DNA of 64,000 nt from Bryobacterales bacterium (lineage in GTDB: Bacteria > Acidobacteriota > Terriglobia > Bryobacterales > Bryobacteraceae). Under the pieces are notes generated by a model that saw only the letters and a list, made by a program, of their open reading frames with translations, was not told the DNA's origin and made no database searches. The stretch spans positions 494,066 through 558,065 of the forward strand of contig JADJWL010000003.1 in NCBI GenBank assembly GCA_016716385.1, written 5' to 3'. Positions 6,935 to 16,200 of the stretch are shown in pieces; position 1 is the first letter of the stretch; each line of letters starts with the position of its first letter. The position numbers and the translations under genes are program-made.

Positions 6935-8140
6935 CTACGAACCCACGCCGTGCGCGTAGTACGACTTGGCCGGCGCTTTGTAACGGATGTTCAACTGCGG
7001 CGTCTCAATGCGTTTCCCGCCCTGGTGCGCAGAATCCATCAGGAACGACAGCGCGCCGGTGGTCAACAGCGTCCGCTCCACAGGGAACGGCGGCTTTCCC
7101 GTTTCGATCATCTGTGTGATGCCGTGTACGAGCATGCTGAAGTTGTTCGAGTTCTCGATCGGGATGTAGCAAAGCGTCGAGTCCGGCTTGGGCTTGCCCT
7201 TCACCTTGAGCGCCACCATGGATTCGCCCACCATGCCCGGCAACATGATGATGGACGCCTTAAAGCCGTCGTTGTATTCAAGCAACGCCAGCACGGGATT
7301 GGTGACATCCTCGGGACGGCCCGGCCGCAACTTGAGCCCCCGCGTCAATGCGACACGCATGAGTTCAGGATTCCAGCGGCCCGCTTGGGCGGCCTCCCAA
7401 ACCTTGGGACCGGAGATGTGCTCCACCGCGCGAATCCCGGACTCTCCGCCCTTGCGCCGTTCGACGAATACCTGAAGCGTTTCGAGATTGTGAAAGACAC
7501 CGCCGTCTGAGACCCAACCGCCACCCACCATCACGGCATCTTCGAACTCCACGCCGAGCGGATAGTCGAGTTCCGGGCGCCGGAACGTAACCGGCAACGA
7601 AGAACCGGCCATGAGCGGGAACTTCATCTCGCGCGATATGTCGAACATGCGCTTGGCCTTCGTCCAGTCGTAGGACAAGTGCTTGTCGACGAAGATGGGC
7701 GCGGACTTGCCAACCTTGCGGTACACGTCGGTCACGCCCGTGTAGAACTCGTAGCGCGGGTAGAGGTGCTGGTTCTTCTCGTTGAACGGATAGTTGCCGT
7801 GTTCGCAGACGAGAATGACGCCGTCGACGGCCAGTTTACCCGTGCCGAGCGTGAGCGCTTCCTCAATGGAGTTCGTGACCTTGAAGCCGTACGAGCGCGC
7901 GAGCTTGTGGCCGATGTCTCCCGGATGGATCTGGTCCATCCAGAGCGACGAGACCTCAAATGGCGGCTCGTAGAACTTCTCGTGAATCCAGTAACCTTCG
8001 ATGAACCGGGTGATGAAGTTGTCGCTGTGGGAGCGGACGTGGTAGGTGCTCGACAGCGTGGCGATCTTCTTGCGGGGGGCCCCGGCGAGAGGCGCGGCCG
8101 CGGCCAGGGCGGCGGTCTGCAAAAACGTACGTCGTTGCAT
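6935..8140 (-). CDS. Tat-exported protein of unknown function
   Basis: The 401-residue protein opens with MQRRTFLQTAALAAAAPLAGAP, a Tat signal. The mature part begins KKIATLSSTYHVRSHSDNF and contains DGVILVCEHGNYPFNEKNQ and a FVDKHLSYDW segment, which look like strand-helix units of an alpha/beta enzyme. I do not see a complete Rossmann glycine motif or a catalytic signature. Gfo/Idh-related or isomerase-like proteins in Acidobacteriota and Planctomycetota share this general appearance, but I cannot assign a family with confidence. It lies directly upstream of the sulfatase at 5565-6929 on the same strand and may act on the same substrate. TAAGCT lies 11 nt before the ATG. Confidence 0.7.
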   Translation of the reverse strand: MQRRTFLQTAALAAAAPLAGAPRKKIATLSSTYHVRSHSDNFITRFIEGYWIHEKFYEPPFEVSSLWMDQIHPGDIGHKLARSYGFKVTNSIEEALTLGTGKLAVDGVILVCEHGNYPFNEKNQHLYPRYEFYTGVTDVYRKVGKSAPIFVDKHLSYDWTKAKRMFDISREMKFPLMAGSSLPVTFRRPELDYPLGVEFEDAVMVGGGWVSDGGVFHNLETLQVFVERRKGGESGIRAVEHISGPKVWEAAQAGRWNPELMRVALTRGLKLRPGRPEDVTNPVLALLEYNDGFKASIIMLPGMVGESMVALKVKGKPKPDSTLCYIPIENSNNFSMLVHGITQMIETGKPPFPVERTLLTTGALSFLMDSAHQGGKRIETPQLNIRYKAPAKSYYAHGVGS

Positions 8141-8186
8141 CGGTGCCGACCAGCTTACCCCATGCTTCGCAGCGGCGTCCAGACAG

Positions 8187-8224
8187 GGCCGGGCCGCGCC
8201 CCTCCGAGTTGGCGCGGCCCGGCC
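8187..8224 (-). terminator. Perfect 14-bp GC hairpin after the DUF481 gene
   Basis: GGCCGGGCCGCGCC (8187-8200) is repeated inverted at 8211-8224 around a 10-nt loop. It lies 10 bases past the stop of the DUF481 gene. There is no U-tract on either strand, so it is at best a non-canonical terminator or an mRNA-stabilising 3' hairpin. Confidence 0.45.
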
Positions 8225-8233
8225 TGCCGGATC

Positions 8234-9304
8234 TCAGCGGGCGAACGTGAAGCCGAGCCCCGTCGTGTAGAGCAGGTCGTTCTTCTGGCGGCCCGGGACC
8301 GGATTGCTCAGGAAGCGGTCACTCAAGGAAACGTTCCACGTGAGCCACTTCGTCAGTTGGGTCGCGGCGCCGATATCGAAGTTCATGCGGTATTCGCCGG
8401 TCTGGGACAGATTGTTGAACATGCGGAATGACTGCACGAGGCTGGTCCTGGCATTCAACTTGTAGTTGAAGTCGTTCCCCCAATAGGCTTCGGCCGCGTT
8501 CCGTGTGAATCGCTCCGCATCCACCGGGTCGAACTTTTCACGGTTCCAGGCGGCGCCGGCGACAGCCGCCAGCCGGCCGCGCTCGGCCGTCCAGATCTGG
8601 TAGCCCAAACCGCCGCCGAGAACGACGCGGAGGTCGAGCGACTGGAACTTGTCGAATTCGTAGTCATTGAAGGTAGTGGCAAAAATCCTTGACGTGAGGT
8701 TCCGGTTGTAGCCCCAGCCGCCACGGACCGCTTGTGCTGTCTGTGCGTCGACGCCATTGATGGTCGCGGTGGCGCGGATGGAATTGAAATAGGCCGTCGT
8801 GCGGCTGGTGTTGGACGCGCGCAGGAAGTTGATCGGCGTGGTGATGGTGGAGGTTTCGGCGTTGCCCTTGGTCCCCGCGATGTTGAGGCTTCCCGTGATG
8901 GTCCAGAGATCGAGCAGCCCGGGGCGCAGCATCCGTTCATACGCCGCCTGCCCGGCCTCATTGCGCAGCGCAACGATCTCGCCCGGCTCGACGGTCTGCG
9001 GCGCATCCGGCGCGGCCACCTGGATGCGTCCATCCCGCGATTGAATCGTCGCCTTCACGGTACGGTCGCCGGGCAGGACGACATAGAGCGGATTCTGCGC
9101 GTTAATCGTCTCGATGTCGTCCCAATTGACGGTGATGAGGCCGAAGTTCTTGCTTTGCACCGTAAGCTTGCCGCCGTCCTTGCCGACGATGTCGCCTGTG
9201 ACGCGATCGCCGTCCTTGAGAACGATCAGATCGGCAGCCTGAGCGAAACCGGCGCAAAGAATGGCGGCGGCCAGAAATCGGATTCCGTTGGATAGATGAG
9301 TCAT
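8234..9304 (-). CDS. DUF481 family outer-membrane beta-barrel protein
   Basis: The 356-residue protein starts with a Sec signal (…AAAILCAGFAQA). Residues of about 25-110 form a beta-rich domain (LIVLKDGDRVTGDIVGKDGG), which usually precedes DUF481 in this group. The rest is a run of alternating amphipathic strands typical of a DUF481 barrel, ending in aromatic-rich LLYTTGLGFTFAR as outer-membrane barrels do. The role of DUF481 proteins is not established; some are acid- or salt-stress induced. Downstream lies a strong GC hairpin. The MscL gene upstream ends 12 bases from this start. Confidence 0.82.
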   Translation of the reverse strand: MTHLSNGIRFLAAAILCAGFAQAADLIVLKDGDRVTGDIVGKDGGKLTVQSKNFGLITVNWDDIETINAQNPLYVVLPGDRTVKATIQSRDGRIQVAAPDAPQTVEPGEIVALRNEAGQAAYERMLRPGLLDLWTITGSLNIAGTKGNAETSTITTPINFLRASNTSRTTAYFNSIRATATINGVDAQTAQAVRGGWGYNRNLTSRIFATTFNDYEFDKFQSLDLRVVLGGGLGYQIWTAERGRLAAVAGAAWNREKFDPVDAERFTRNAAEAYWGNDFNYKLNARTSLVQSFRMFNNLSQTGEYRMNFDIGAATQLTKWLTWNVSLSDRFLSNPVPGRQKNDLLYTTGLGFTFAR

Positions 9305-9316
9305 GTTTAGGGGTTC

Positions 9317-9751
9317 TTAGGAGGTGAACTGGGAAGTACAGTGCGGACACCGGGTCGCCGGGATGGGCACGGGTGAGCAGCAGAACGGGCAATCTTTCGT
9401 CGCCGGTGCAGCAGCCGGCGCGGGCTTCTGCATTTGATTGGCAGTCCGCACGACCATGAAGATCACTGCCGCGATGATCAGGAAATTCACAACCGTATTG
9501 AGGAACTGCCCGTAAGCGATCACCGGCGCGCCGGCTGCCTGCGCGGCTGCCAGCGTCGGGAACGACTGGTCCGTCAGACTGACGAACAGGTCCTTGAAGT
9601 CGATATTTCCCAGCAGCAGGCCGATCGGCGGCATAATCACGTCATTGACCGCCGACGAGACGATGCCCCCAAATGCAGCACCGATGATGACGGCAACGGC
9701 CAGGTCGAGCACGTTCCCCTTCATGATAAACGTCTTGAATTCGTTAAGCAT
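9317..9751 (-). CDS. mscL: Large-conductance mechanosensitive channel MscL with C-terminal zinc ribbon
   Basis: Residues 1-108 are a clear MscL: the amphipathic N-terminus MLNEFKTFIMKGNVLDLAVA, the pore helix with VIIGAAFGGIVSSAVNDVIMPPIG, a periplasmic loop and the second membrane helix (FLIIAAVIFMVV). In place of the usual C-terminal helical bundle there is a Pro/Ala linker and a zinc ribbon with C121, C124, C135 and C138 (CPFC and CPHC). MscL releases solutes on hypo-osmotic shock. The cytoplasmic metal site could stabilise the pentamer or bind a partner. It is the first of three channel-type genes within 13 kb. Confidence 0.93.
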   Translation of the reverse strand: MLNEFKTFIMKGNVLDLAVAVIIGAAFGGIVSSAVNDVIMPPIGLLLGNIDFKDLFVSLTDQSFPTLAAAQAAGAPVIAYGQFLNTVVNFLIIAAVIFMVVRTANQMQKPAPAAAPATKDCPFCCSPVPIPATRCPHCTSQFTS

Positions 9752-9775
9752 CTCCGGTCCCTTCGTATGTGCGTC

Positions 9776-10183
9776 TCAGTAGAGAATCTTGCGGTCGAGG
9801 TCCGCCGCCTGCGCGATCCAGTCCGCCACCTGCGATTCGGATGGGTTTGTCCGGCAGAGGCGCCGCCGGGCATTGGTTTCGATCAGCTTCGCGGCGAGGT
9901 TCGCGGCGTTGCGTTGGGCCAGTTCTTTCACGGTGTCGACTCCGGCGGCTTCCAGTAACTCGGCAAACTGCGGCCCGATGCCGGTCACCCGCATCAGGTC
10001 CACGTGGTTCACCCACTTCAGAAGCAGACTGGCACGGATGTTCGCCCGGACGCTGAGTTCCGCCATGCCCTTTGGAGTGCCCGCCCGTTCCAGCAGGTCG
10101 GCATCCGTCCTGATTCCAGCGGCGTTCAGCTTGAGCGCGTACGCTGGTCCGATTCCTTCGACTTCTTCGATCTTCCTGGGCAT
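9776..10183 (-). CDS. DUF4332-type helix-hairpin-helix protein
   Basis: The 135-residue protein has two helix-hairpin-helix units: VEGIGPAYALKLNAAGI at the N-terminus and VTGIGPQFAELLEAAGV in the middle. Each is followed by helices (TDADLLERA, TVKELAQR) as in DUF4332 proteins. The start at 10183 was preferred over one 18 codons upstream because family members begin just before the first HhH motif, and the extra residues show no conserved character. HhH pairs often bind DNA without sequence preference or mediate protein contacts; the role here is unknown. It is divergent from the sigma-factor gene, with a perfect inverted repeat in the gap. Confidence 0.8.
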   Translation of the reverse strand: MPRKIEEVEGIGPAYALKLNAAGIRTDADLLERAGTPKGMAELSVRANIRASLLLKWVNHVDLMRVTGIGPQFAELLEAAGVDTVKELAQRNAANLAAKLIETNARRRLCRTNPSESQVADWIAQAADLDRKILY

Positions 10184-10229
10184 GGTTGCGATTTCCGTCT
10201 CCACCCCTCTGGACACCGGCTCCCGCCCG

Positions 10230-10257
10230 AAAGTCACATTGGCGGCAGTGTGACTTT
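10230..10257. promoter_or_regulatory. Perfect 9-bp inverted repeat between divergent genes (operator candidate)
   Basis: AAAGTCACA (10230-10238) is repeated inverted as TGTGACTTT (10249-10257) with a 10-bp GC-rich spacer. The TGTGA...TCACA-like half sites resemble those of CRP/FNR-family regulators, but here they are in the opposite orientation (TCACA then TGTGA). The site lies just before the sigma-factor gene. Confidence 0.5.
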
Positions 10258-10263
10258 TCCGGG

Positions 10264-10884
10264 ATGCGCGCGGTCTGGAGGTATGAGATCCTCTGTCTCT
10301 TGGGCACTGACGACTTCAAGCAGACGGAGGAAGAACTGGTCCGGGCGGCCCGCGCCGCCCCGGAGGGTGATTTGCGGGCGTTCGAGCAACTGGTTGAGTT
10401 GAACCGGAGACGCATTCTGGCCGACTGCCGGTACCTGACGCGCGATCCCAACAACTCCGAAGACCTGGCGCAGGAAGTGTTCGTCAAGGCGTATTTCGGC
10501 ATGCACGGATTCGAAGGCAGGTCTTCGTTCCGTCACTGGCTCCAGCGCATCAAGGTGCACCATTGTCTGAATCACCTGAAGAAGCGCGAGGACCGGAACG
10601 CGGTGGCCCCCGACGACCCGGCCGCCGAAAACCTGGAGCAGCTCCAGGCGCCGGCCGATGCCGAAGCGCTGATCGCGCGCCAGGACGAGCGCCGGCGGAT
10701 CGGCGCAATCCTGGAGGCGATGCCGGAGACCCTGCGCGTGCCGCTCGTGATGTGCGACATGGACGAGATGTCCTACGACGAGATCGCGGCGTCGCTGGGG
10801 ATCGGCCTGTCGGCCGTGAAGATGCGTATTAAGCGGGCGCGCGAACAGTTCCGCCGCCTGTACGGGCAGGAGGCGGAGCAGTGA
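10264..10884 (+). CDS. ECF-type RNA polymerase sigma factor
   Basis: The 206-residue protein has sigma region 2 (RAFEQLVELNRRRILADCRYLTRDPNNSEDLAQEVFVKAYFG, then FRHWLQRIKVHHCLNHLKKR) and region 4 (IGAILEAMPETLRVPLVMCDMDEMSYDEIAASLGIGLSAVKMRIKRAREQFR), with the short linker of ECF factors. The start is uncertain: ATG 10264 lacks a ribosome site, and TTG 10300 lies 18 nt after GGAGG at 10277-10281. The next gene overlaps by GTGA, so the small protein at 10881 may be its regulator, as anti-sigma factors usually follow ECF genes. The targets are unknown; the channel-like gene downstream suggests envelope or osmotic stress. Confidence 0.9.
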   Translation: MRAVWRYEILCLLGTDDFKQTEEELVRAARAAPEGDLRAFEQLVELNRRRILADCRYLTRDPNNSEDLAQEVFVKAYFGMHGFEGRSSFRHWLQRIKVHHCLNHLKKREDRNAVAPDDPAAENLEQLQAPADAEALIARQDERRRIGAILEAMPETLRVPLVMCDMDEMSYDEIAASLGIGLSAVKMRIKRAREQFRRLYGQEAEQ

Positions 10885-11111
10885 ACGGCGCCGGTCAGCC
10901 GGACGATCCGCTACGGGTCCTGCGGGATCAGGAACGGGAGACCTCGACGGATTTCGTCGCCAAGGTGCGGCGCCGGATCGAACGGCGCACGGCCGCATCC
11001 CAGGTTGCAGCCTACTCCTGGCATCTGCCCAAGGTAGTGCTGGTAGAGATGGCCGGCCTGATCCGGCACCTGATTGTGGCGGTGGGGGGCAAAGGAGACG
11101 CGCAGCGATGA
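10881..11111 (+). CDS. Small protein following the ECF sigma gene, possible regulator
   Basis: The 76-residue protein starts with GTG overlapping the sigma stop (GTGA) and ends overlapping the next start (ATGA), so all three are translationally coupled. It has a polar N-terminal half with RRRIERRT and a mildly hydrophobic C-terminal helix (VVLVEMAGLIRHLIVAVGG) that may lie on or cross the membrane. Position suggests an anti-sigma-like role, but no zinc-binding HxxxCxxC motif is present, so this is not a ZAS-type anti-sigma factor. Confidence 0.65.
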   Translation: MNGAGQPDDPLRVLRDQERETSTDFVAKVRRRIERRTAASQVAAYSWHLPKVVLVEMAGLIRHLIVAVGGKGDAQR

Positions 11112-11911
11112 GAGAGAAGCTTCTGCAGGCATTCGTAAACCTGGCCGATTCGGTGATCGCCGCGGCGCCCAAGGTGCTGATCGGCCTCCTGCTGGCCGCG
11201 GCTGCCCTGGTCGTGGCGCGAGTGATCGAAAGCGTCCTGCGCTTTGCCCTGACGAAAGTGCGCTTCGACAGCCTGCTGGCGAAGGTCGGCGTGGACCGGA
11301 CGCTGCAGCGGCTGGGTGTCCGGCAGCAGTTGAACCTCGTGCTGCCGCGCCTGGTGTATTTCCTGGTGCTCCTGCTGCTGGCCAAGACCGCGGTCGACGC
11401 CCTGGGTCTGACGGCCATTTCGGACGCCATCGGGGCATTCTTCGCTTACTTGCCGAACATCGTCGCGGCGCTGCTGCTGCTGGTTCTGGGCAGCACGGTG
11501 GGACAGTTCGCCGGGCAGACCGTGGCGCAATCGGCCGAGAGTTCCGGGATCGAGTTCGCTCCCGCGCTGGGCAGGCTCGTGTCGAGCCTGATCCTCTTCG
11601 TCTGCGCGATGATGGCCATCGATCAGTTGAAGATCGACACGGAGATTGTGCGCATCGTGACGAGCTTCGTCCTGGGCGCCGGCGCTCTCGCGTTCGGCCT
11701 GTCGTTCGGGCTCGGCACGCGCGACGTCGTGCGCAACGTCGCGGCCGGCTTCTACGCGCGGAAAGTGCTGGTGGTCGGCAAGCGGCTCGATGTGGCCGGG
11801 CAGCAGGGCGTTCTCAAGGCGATCACGGCTACGCACCTGATCCTGGAGTCCGAGGGCCGGGAGACGTCCGTTTCCAACGAGACGTTCCTCCAGCAGGTGG
11901 CGCGGCAGTAG
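11108..11911 (+). CDS. Mechanosensitive-channel-like membrane protein (conserved TM-helix family)
   Basis: The 267-residue protein contains about five hydrophobic segments, including VLIGLLLAAAALVVARVI near residue 25 and a glycine-rich segment FVLGAGALAFGLSFGLGTRDVVRNVAAGFYARK near residue 200. That segment matches the pore-lining helix and following turn of MscS-type channels. The C-terminal beta domain of full MscS is truncated after GKRLDVAGQQGVLKAI. This fits the short 'conserved TM helix' branch of the MscS superfamily. It is the third gene in the sigma-factor operon, implying a stress-regulated channel. Confidence 0.82.
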   Translation: MREKLLQAFVNLADSVIAAAPKVLIGLLLAAAALVVARVIESVLRFALTKVRFDSLLAKVGVDRTLQRLGVRQQLNLVLPRLVYFLVLLLLAKTAVDALGLTAISDAIGAFFAYLPNIVAALLLLVLGSTVGQFAGQTVAQSAESSGIEFAPALGRLVSSLILFVCAMMAIDQLKIDTEIVRIVTSFVLGAGALAFGLSFGLGTRDVVRNVAAGFYARKVLVVGKRLDVAGQQGVLKAITATHLILESEGRETSVSNETFLQQVARQ

Positions 11912-11912
11912 C

Positions 11913-13229
11913 GTGCCTGAACGGTGGGCGGACCGGCAGGCGATCTTCGGCATCTTCTGGGCGCTTGCCCTGCTGCACGACCAGGTGGCGTATCGCTTCG
12001 CGTTCGCCTCCGTGTTGGACGGGGCGCTGACGCTGTCCGCGGCGGTGCTGCTGGCCCGTCCGGGCAACCTGGCCGTCATGGCCGCCACTGCAGTGCTCCA
12101 CGTGTCGGCGACGGCCGCGCGGCTGCCGGATGTTTACAACCATGCCTGGTTTACGTCCCTGGTGGCGCTGGCGCTGCTGTTGGCCTGTGGCGGATCCGGC
12201 TTCGGTCCACGCGCGTTCGACGCTTTCGCTGCCGCCGCCCGCCTGTGCCTGGCGGCGCTCTACTTCTTCAGCGGATGGCACAAGCTGAATGCGGACTATT
12301 TTCTCCATGACACTGGCTGCGGCGCCGCGAAGTATCTGCAACTGGCCAAAAGGCTGCCGTTCCTTCCACAATCGGAGGCCTTCCTGAGCGCTGCCGCCGT
12401 GACCCCGGTGGCTCTGGAACTCGCGCTGCCCGTTGTCCTGCTCGTACGGCGGACGCGGCCCTGGGCGGTGATCGCCGCCTGCGCATTCCATTTCGCGCTG
12501 GGCCTGGCCGGTTATCCCCGGTTCAGCACGGTGAGCTACGCGTTGCTGCTACTCTTCGTTCCGAATCCGCGCGTGGTGCGGATTCCCGTGCGGTTCCGCT
12601 TCCCGATGCTCACCGCGATTCCGGCCGCGGGAGCGGCGGTGGCGGCCGGGGTGCTGCTGCCGCGGACCGCGGCGCTTCGCATCGAGATGGCCCTTTTCTG
12701 CGCCTACTCCGTCGTCCTGCTCGGCGCCGCGCTGGTGGCCGCACGACGGGATCGTGGTGAGCCGGAACCAGCGGAAACCTGGACCGCAGCCCACCTGGCG
12801 CTGCTCCTGGTCGTGCTCTCCGGCCTGTCTCCCTATCTTGGCTTGAGAACGCTCAATACCTTTTCGATGTACAGCAACCTGCGCGTCGAGGGCGGAACGA
12901 GCAACCATTTTGCGGTCCCGGCGGGCTGGCAGATCGTGGGCTGGCAGCGGGACATGGTCGAGATCGAATCCTCCAATGTGCCCGGATTGCAGGCGCTCGC
13001 CGGATCCGGACTGGCGGCGCCGTATGAGCAGATGCGGGCCGTGCTGTCGCGCGAGATGCGGGCGGGCAGAGGCCCCATGGAAGTCGTCTACCGGCGCGGC
13101 GGAGAGCGCATCGAAACGCGCGACGCCGCCCGGGATCCGCGGCTTGCGCTGCCGCAACCGGTGTGGCTGTGGAAGCTGCGGGTGTTCCGGCCGGTCGAGA
13201 CGAGCGGAGCGCGCGCCTGCACGGTCTGA
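11913..13229 (+). CDS. HTTM-like (vitamin K-dependent carboxylase-related) integral membrane protein
   Basis: This 438-residue GTG-started protein begins one base after the previous stop. It has about ten hydrophobic helices. The key clue is LCLAALYFFSGWHKLNADYFLHDTGCG near residue 110, which resembles the conserved block of HTTM and gamma-carboxylase-like membrane domains. The stretch after residue 330 is soluble and probably periplasmic (MYSNLRVEGGTSNHFAVP). The catalytic residues of true vitamin K-dependent carboxylase cannot be confirmed. It ends 2 bases from the convergent metH stop. Function unknown. Confidence 0.65.
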   Translation: MPERWADRQAIFGIFWALALLHDQVAYRFAFASVLDGALTLSAAVLLARPGNLAVMAATAVLHVSATAARLPDVYNHAWFTSLVALALLLACGGSGFGPRAFDAFAAAARLCLAALYFFSGWHKLNADYFLHDTGCGAAKYLQLAKRLPFLPQSEAFLSAAAVTPVALELALPVVLLVRRTRPWAVIAACAFHFALGLAGYPRFSTVSYALLLLFVPNPRVVRIPVRFRFPMLTAIPAAGAAVAAGVLLPRTAALRIEMALFCAYSVVLLGAALVAARRDRGEPEPAETWTAAHLALLLVVLSGLSPYLGLRTLNTFSMYSNLRVEGGTSNHFAVPAGWQIVGWQRDMVEIESSNVPGLQALAGSGLAAPYEQMRAVLSREMRAGRGPMEVVYRRGGERIETRDAARDPRLALPQPVWLWKLRVFRPVETSGARACTV

Positions 13230-13231
13230 GG

Positions 13232-16200
13232 TCAGACCTGCGCCTCGACAGCCTCGCCGGCCGTGAAATAGGCGCAGTCCGGGTGATGAAATACGAGCGC
13301 GCTGACGCTGGCTTCGGGCTCCATCATGAAGCCGTCCGTAAGCTCGATGCCGATCTCTTCGGGACGCAGAAGCTTCCACAATCCGGCCTGATCTTCGAGG
13401 TTCGGACACGCCGGGTATCCGAAGCTGTAGCGCTTGCCGCGATAGCGCGAAGTGAAGCGGTCGTGCATCGTGCTCGTCGGCGGATCGGGGAAGCCCCAGT
13501 CTTCGCGGATGCGGCGGTGCAGCCATTCGGCGCAGCCCTCGGCCGTCTCGATCGCGAGCGCCTGCAGAGCGTGCGACTTCACGTATTCGCCCGCGTGTTT
13601 CCACTCCTCGGACCTCTCGCGGATGCCTGCGCCGGCGGTCACGGCAAACAGCGCGATATGGTCGCGGCCGAACTCGGTGGGATCGAGGATGTAATCGCTC
13701 AGGCAAAGGCCGTCGTCGCGCAACTGGCGGCCGAACTGGAAGCTGTGCACGGAGCCTGTGGCGCCGGGTTCGAACAGGTGGATGGTGTTGCCGTCACGCT
13801 CGGCCTCAAAGAACTGCCAGACGGCTCTCACCTTCATGAAGTGCGCCGCCTCTTCCTTCACCGCTTCCACTTTATGGAAGAGCGCCAGCGCTTTCTCGTG
13901 ATGCGCCGCAAGATCCTTTTCAAAGTTGCCTTTGTAGCCGAGGTGGCGCCCGTAGAGCATGTACGGGTTGATGTAGCTCCAGATCTCGGTGAGGTGCGGC
14001 ACGTTGCGGACGCGCCTGTCGACATAGGGCGCGGGAGGAATCGGAATGTCCGTGCGCACTTTCGGAGAGCGCGACTCAGAGGCTTGTGCGGCCAAGGTCT
14101 CGTGCACCGCGCCAAACGTTCCGGCTTCCGTATGCGTGTTGCCGGCGAGAACATGAGGGCGTTCGGCAGGGTCCATCAACTGGTTCATCAGACGCAGACC
14201 GGTCATCGCGTCCTTGGCATAGCAGACGGCGCGTCCGTAGGCGGGTGCGATTTTGGCGCGCGTGAACTTCTCCGAGAGCGCCGCGCCGCCGACCAGAACG
14301 GGCACCGTAATCCCGGCTTCGCGCAGATCTTCGGCCGTCGTCACCATCTGCTGCGCGGACTTCACGAGCAGGCCGGACAGACCGATGGCGTCGGGGCTGT
14401 GTTCCTGGAAGGCCTGGATCAGGGTTTCCGGCAACACCTTGATGCCCAGGTTCACCACGTCGTAGCCGTTGTTCGACAGGATGATCTCGACGAGGTTCTT
14501 GCCGATGTCGTGAACATCGCCCTTCACGGTCGCGAGAAGAACTTTGCCGCGGGCGGCCGTATCGCTCTTCTCCATGAACTGCTGGAGATGGTTGACGGCG
14601 GCCTTCATCGCCTCGGCCGATTGCAATACCTCGGCCACAATCAGCTCGTTGTTATTGAACAGGCGCCCGACCTCGGCCATGCCGGCCATGAGCGGTCCGT
14701 TGATGATTTCCAGAGGCGCGGCGCCTTCCTGACGCTTGAGGTCGAGATCGGCGACCAGGCCGTCGCGCGTTCCCTCGATGATGTAGTTGGCCAGGCGCTC
14801 GTTCAGCGGCAGACTTTCCTTGGCCTGCTTCTTCCGGCCGCCCGACTGGCGGAAGTGCTCGCTGATCGCCTGAATGTGGAACTGGTTCAGCGCGGCGCGC
14901 ACGTCCGGGGGCTGTTCGCGCCAGTCTTCGGGCGCGATGCGCAGTTCTTCACCCGGGGCATCGACGGCGGGAGCGTTGAACAGCAGGTTCTCCGCCAGGC
15001 GCCGCTCTTCTTCGGGAATGCTGGCGAACCTTTCCAGCTTCTCGGCGTTGACGATGGCAAGGTCCAGGCCGGCCTTCGTCGCGTAATAGAGGAACACCGA
15101 GTTCACGACTTCGCGCGCCGCCGGCGGCAGTCCGAACGAGATATTCGAGATGCCGAGGATCGTCTTCGCGTACGGCAGCTTCTCGCGGATCAGGCGGATG
15201 CCTTCGATCGTTTCAACAGCGCCGCCGATGTAGTTCACGTCGCCCGTCGCACAGGGGAAGACGAGCGGATCGAAAACGATGTCTTCGGGCGGGATGCCGT
15301 ACTTCTCCGTCAGCAGCGCGTAGCTGCGCTCGGCAATGGCGAGCTTGCGCTCGCGGGTGAAGGCTTGCGCCTGCAGCTTGTCTTCGTCGATGCAGCCCAC
15401 GACGAGCGCCGCGCCGTAGCGGCGGGCGATCGGGCACGTGTTCTCGAACTTCTCTTCGCCGTCTTCGAGATTCACCGAGTTGATGATGCTCTTCCCCTGC
15501 AGGAACGTGAGCGACAGCTCAATCGCCGCGGGGTCGGTCGTGTCGATCATCACCGGAACGCGGATCTTGCGGGTCAACCGGTCGTAGAAAGGAGGAATGT
15601 CGCCGATTTCGTCGCGGTCGGTGGATTGAAGACAGACATCAACGATGTGCGCGCCGTTCTTCACCTGCTGCCGGGCGATCTCGGTGGCTTCCTCCCACTT
15701 CTCTTCGGCGACCAGGCGTTTGAAAGCGCGGGAACCGATCACGTTCGTGCGCTCGCCGACAATCAGGGGCCGCGTCGAATCGTCGGCTTCCACGAGGTCG
15801 ATGCCGCAGTACCACGCCCGGCGCGGGGGCTTCGGGACAGCGCGGGGGCGCTGCCGGGCCGCGGCCTCGGCGATCTTCCGGATATGCTCGGGCGTGGTGC
15901 CGCAGCAGCCGCCGGCGATGTTCAGCCAGCCGTGGTCCATGAAGCGGGCCATCTGCGCCGCCACCATCTCGGGCGTCTCGTTGTACTGCAGCTCTTCGTT
16001 GGGGAGGCCGGCGTTCGGATAGCAGGAGATGCGCGTCCAGGCCATCTCGTGGAGCGTCCGCAGGTGGTCGGCCATGAACTCAGGACCGGTGCCGCAGTTG
16101 AGTCCCACAGCCAGCAGTTCGACGTGCGAGATCGAAGCCCAGAAGGCTTCAGCCCCCTGTCCGCCAAGCATCGTCCCGGTGGGTTCGATGGTTCCGGAGA

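Noticed and set aside
8187..8224. Canonical rho-independent terminator
   Set aside because: The stem is perfect but no U-run follows on either strand, so only a hairpin or possible non-canonical terminator is claimed.
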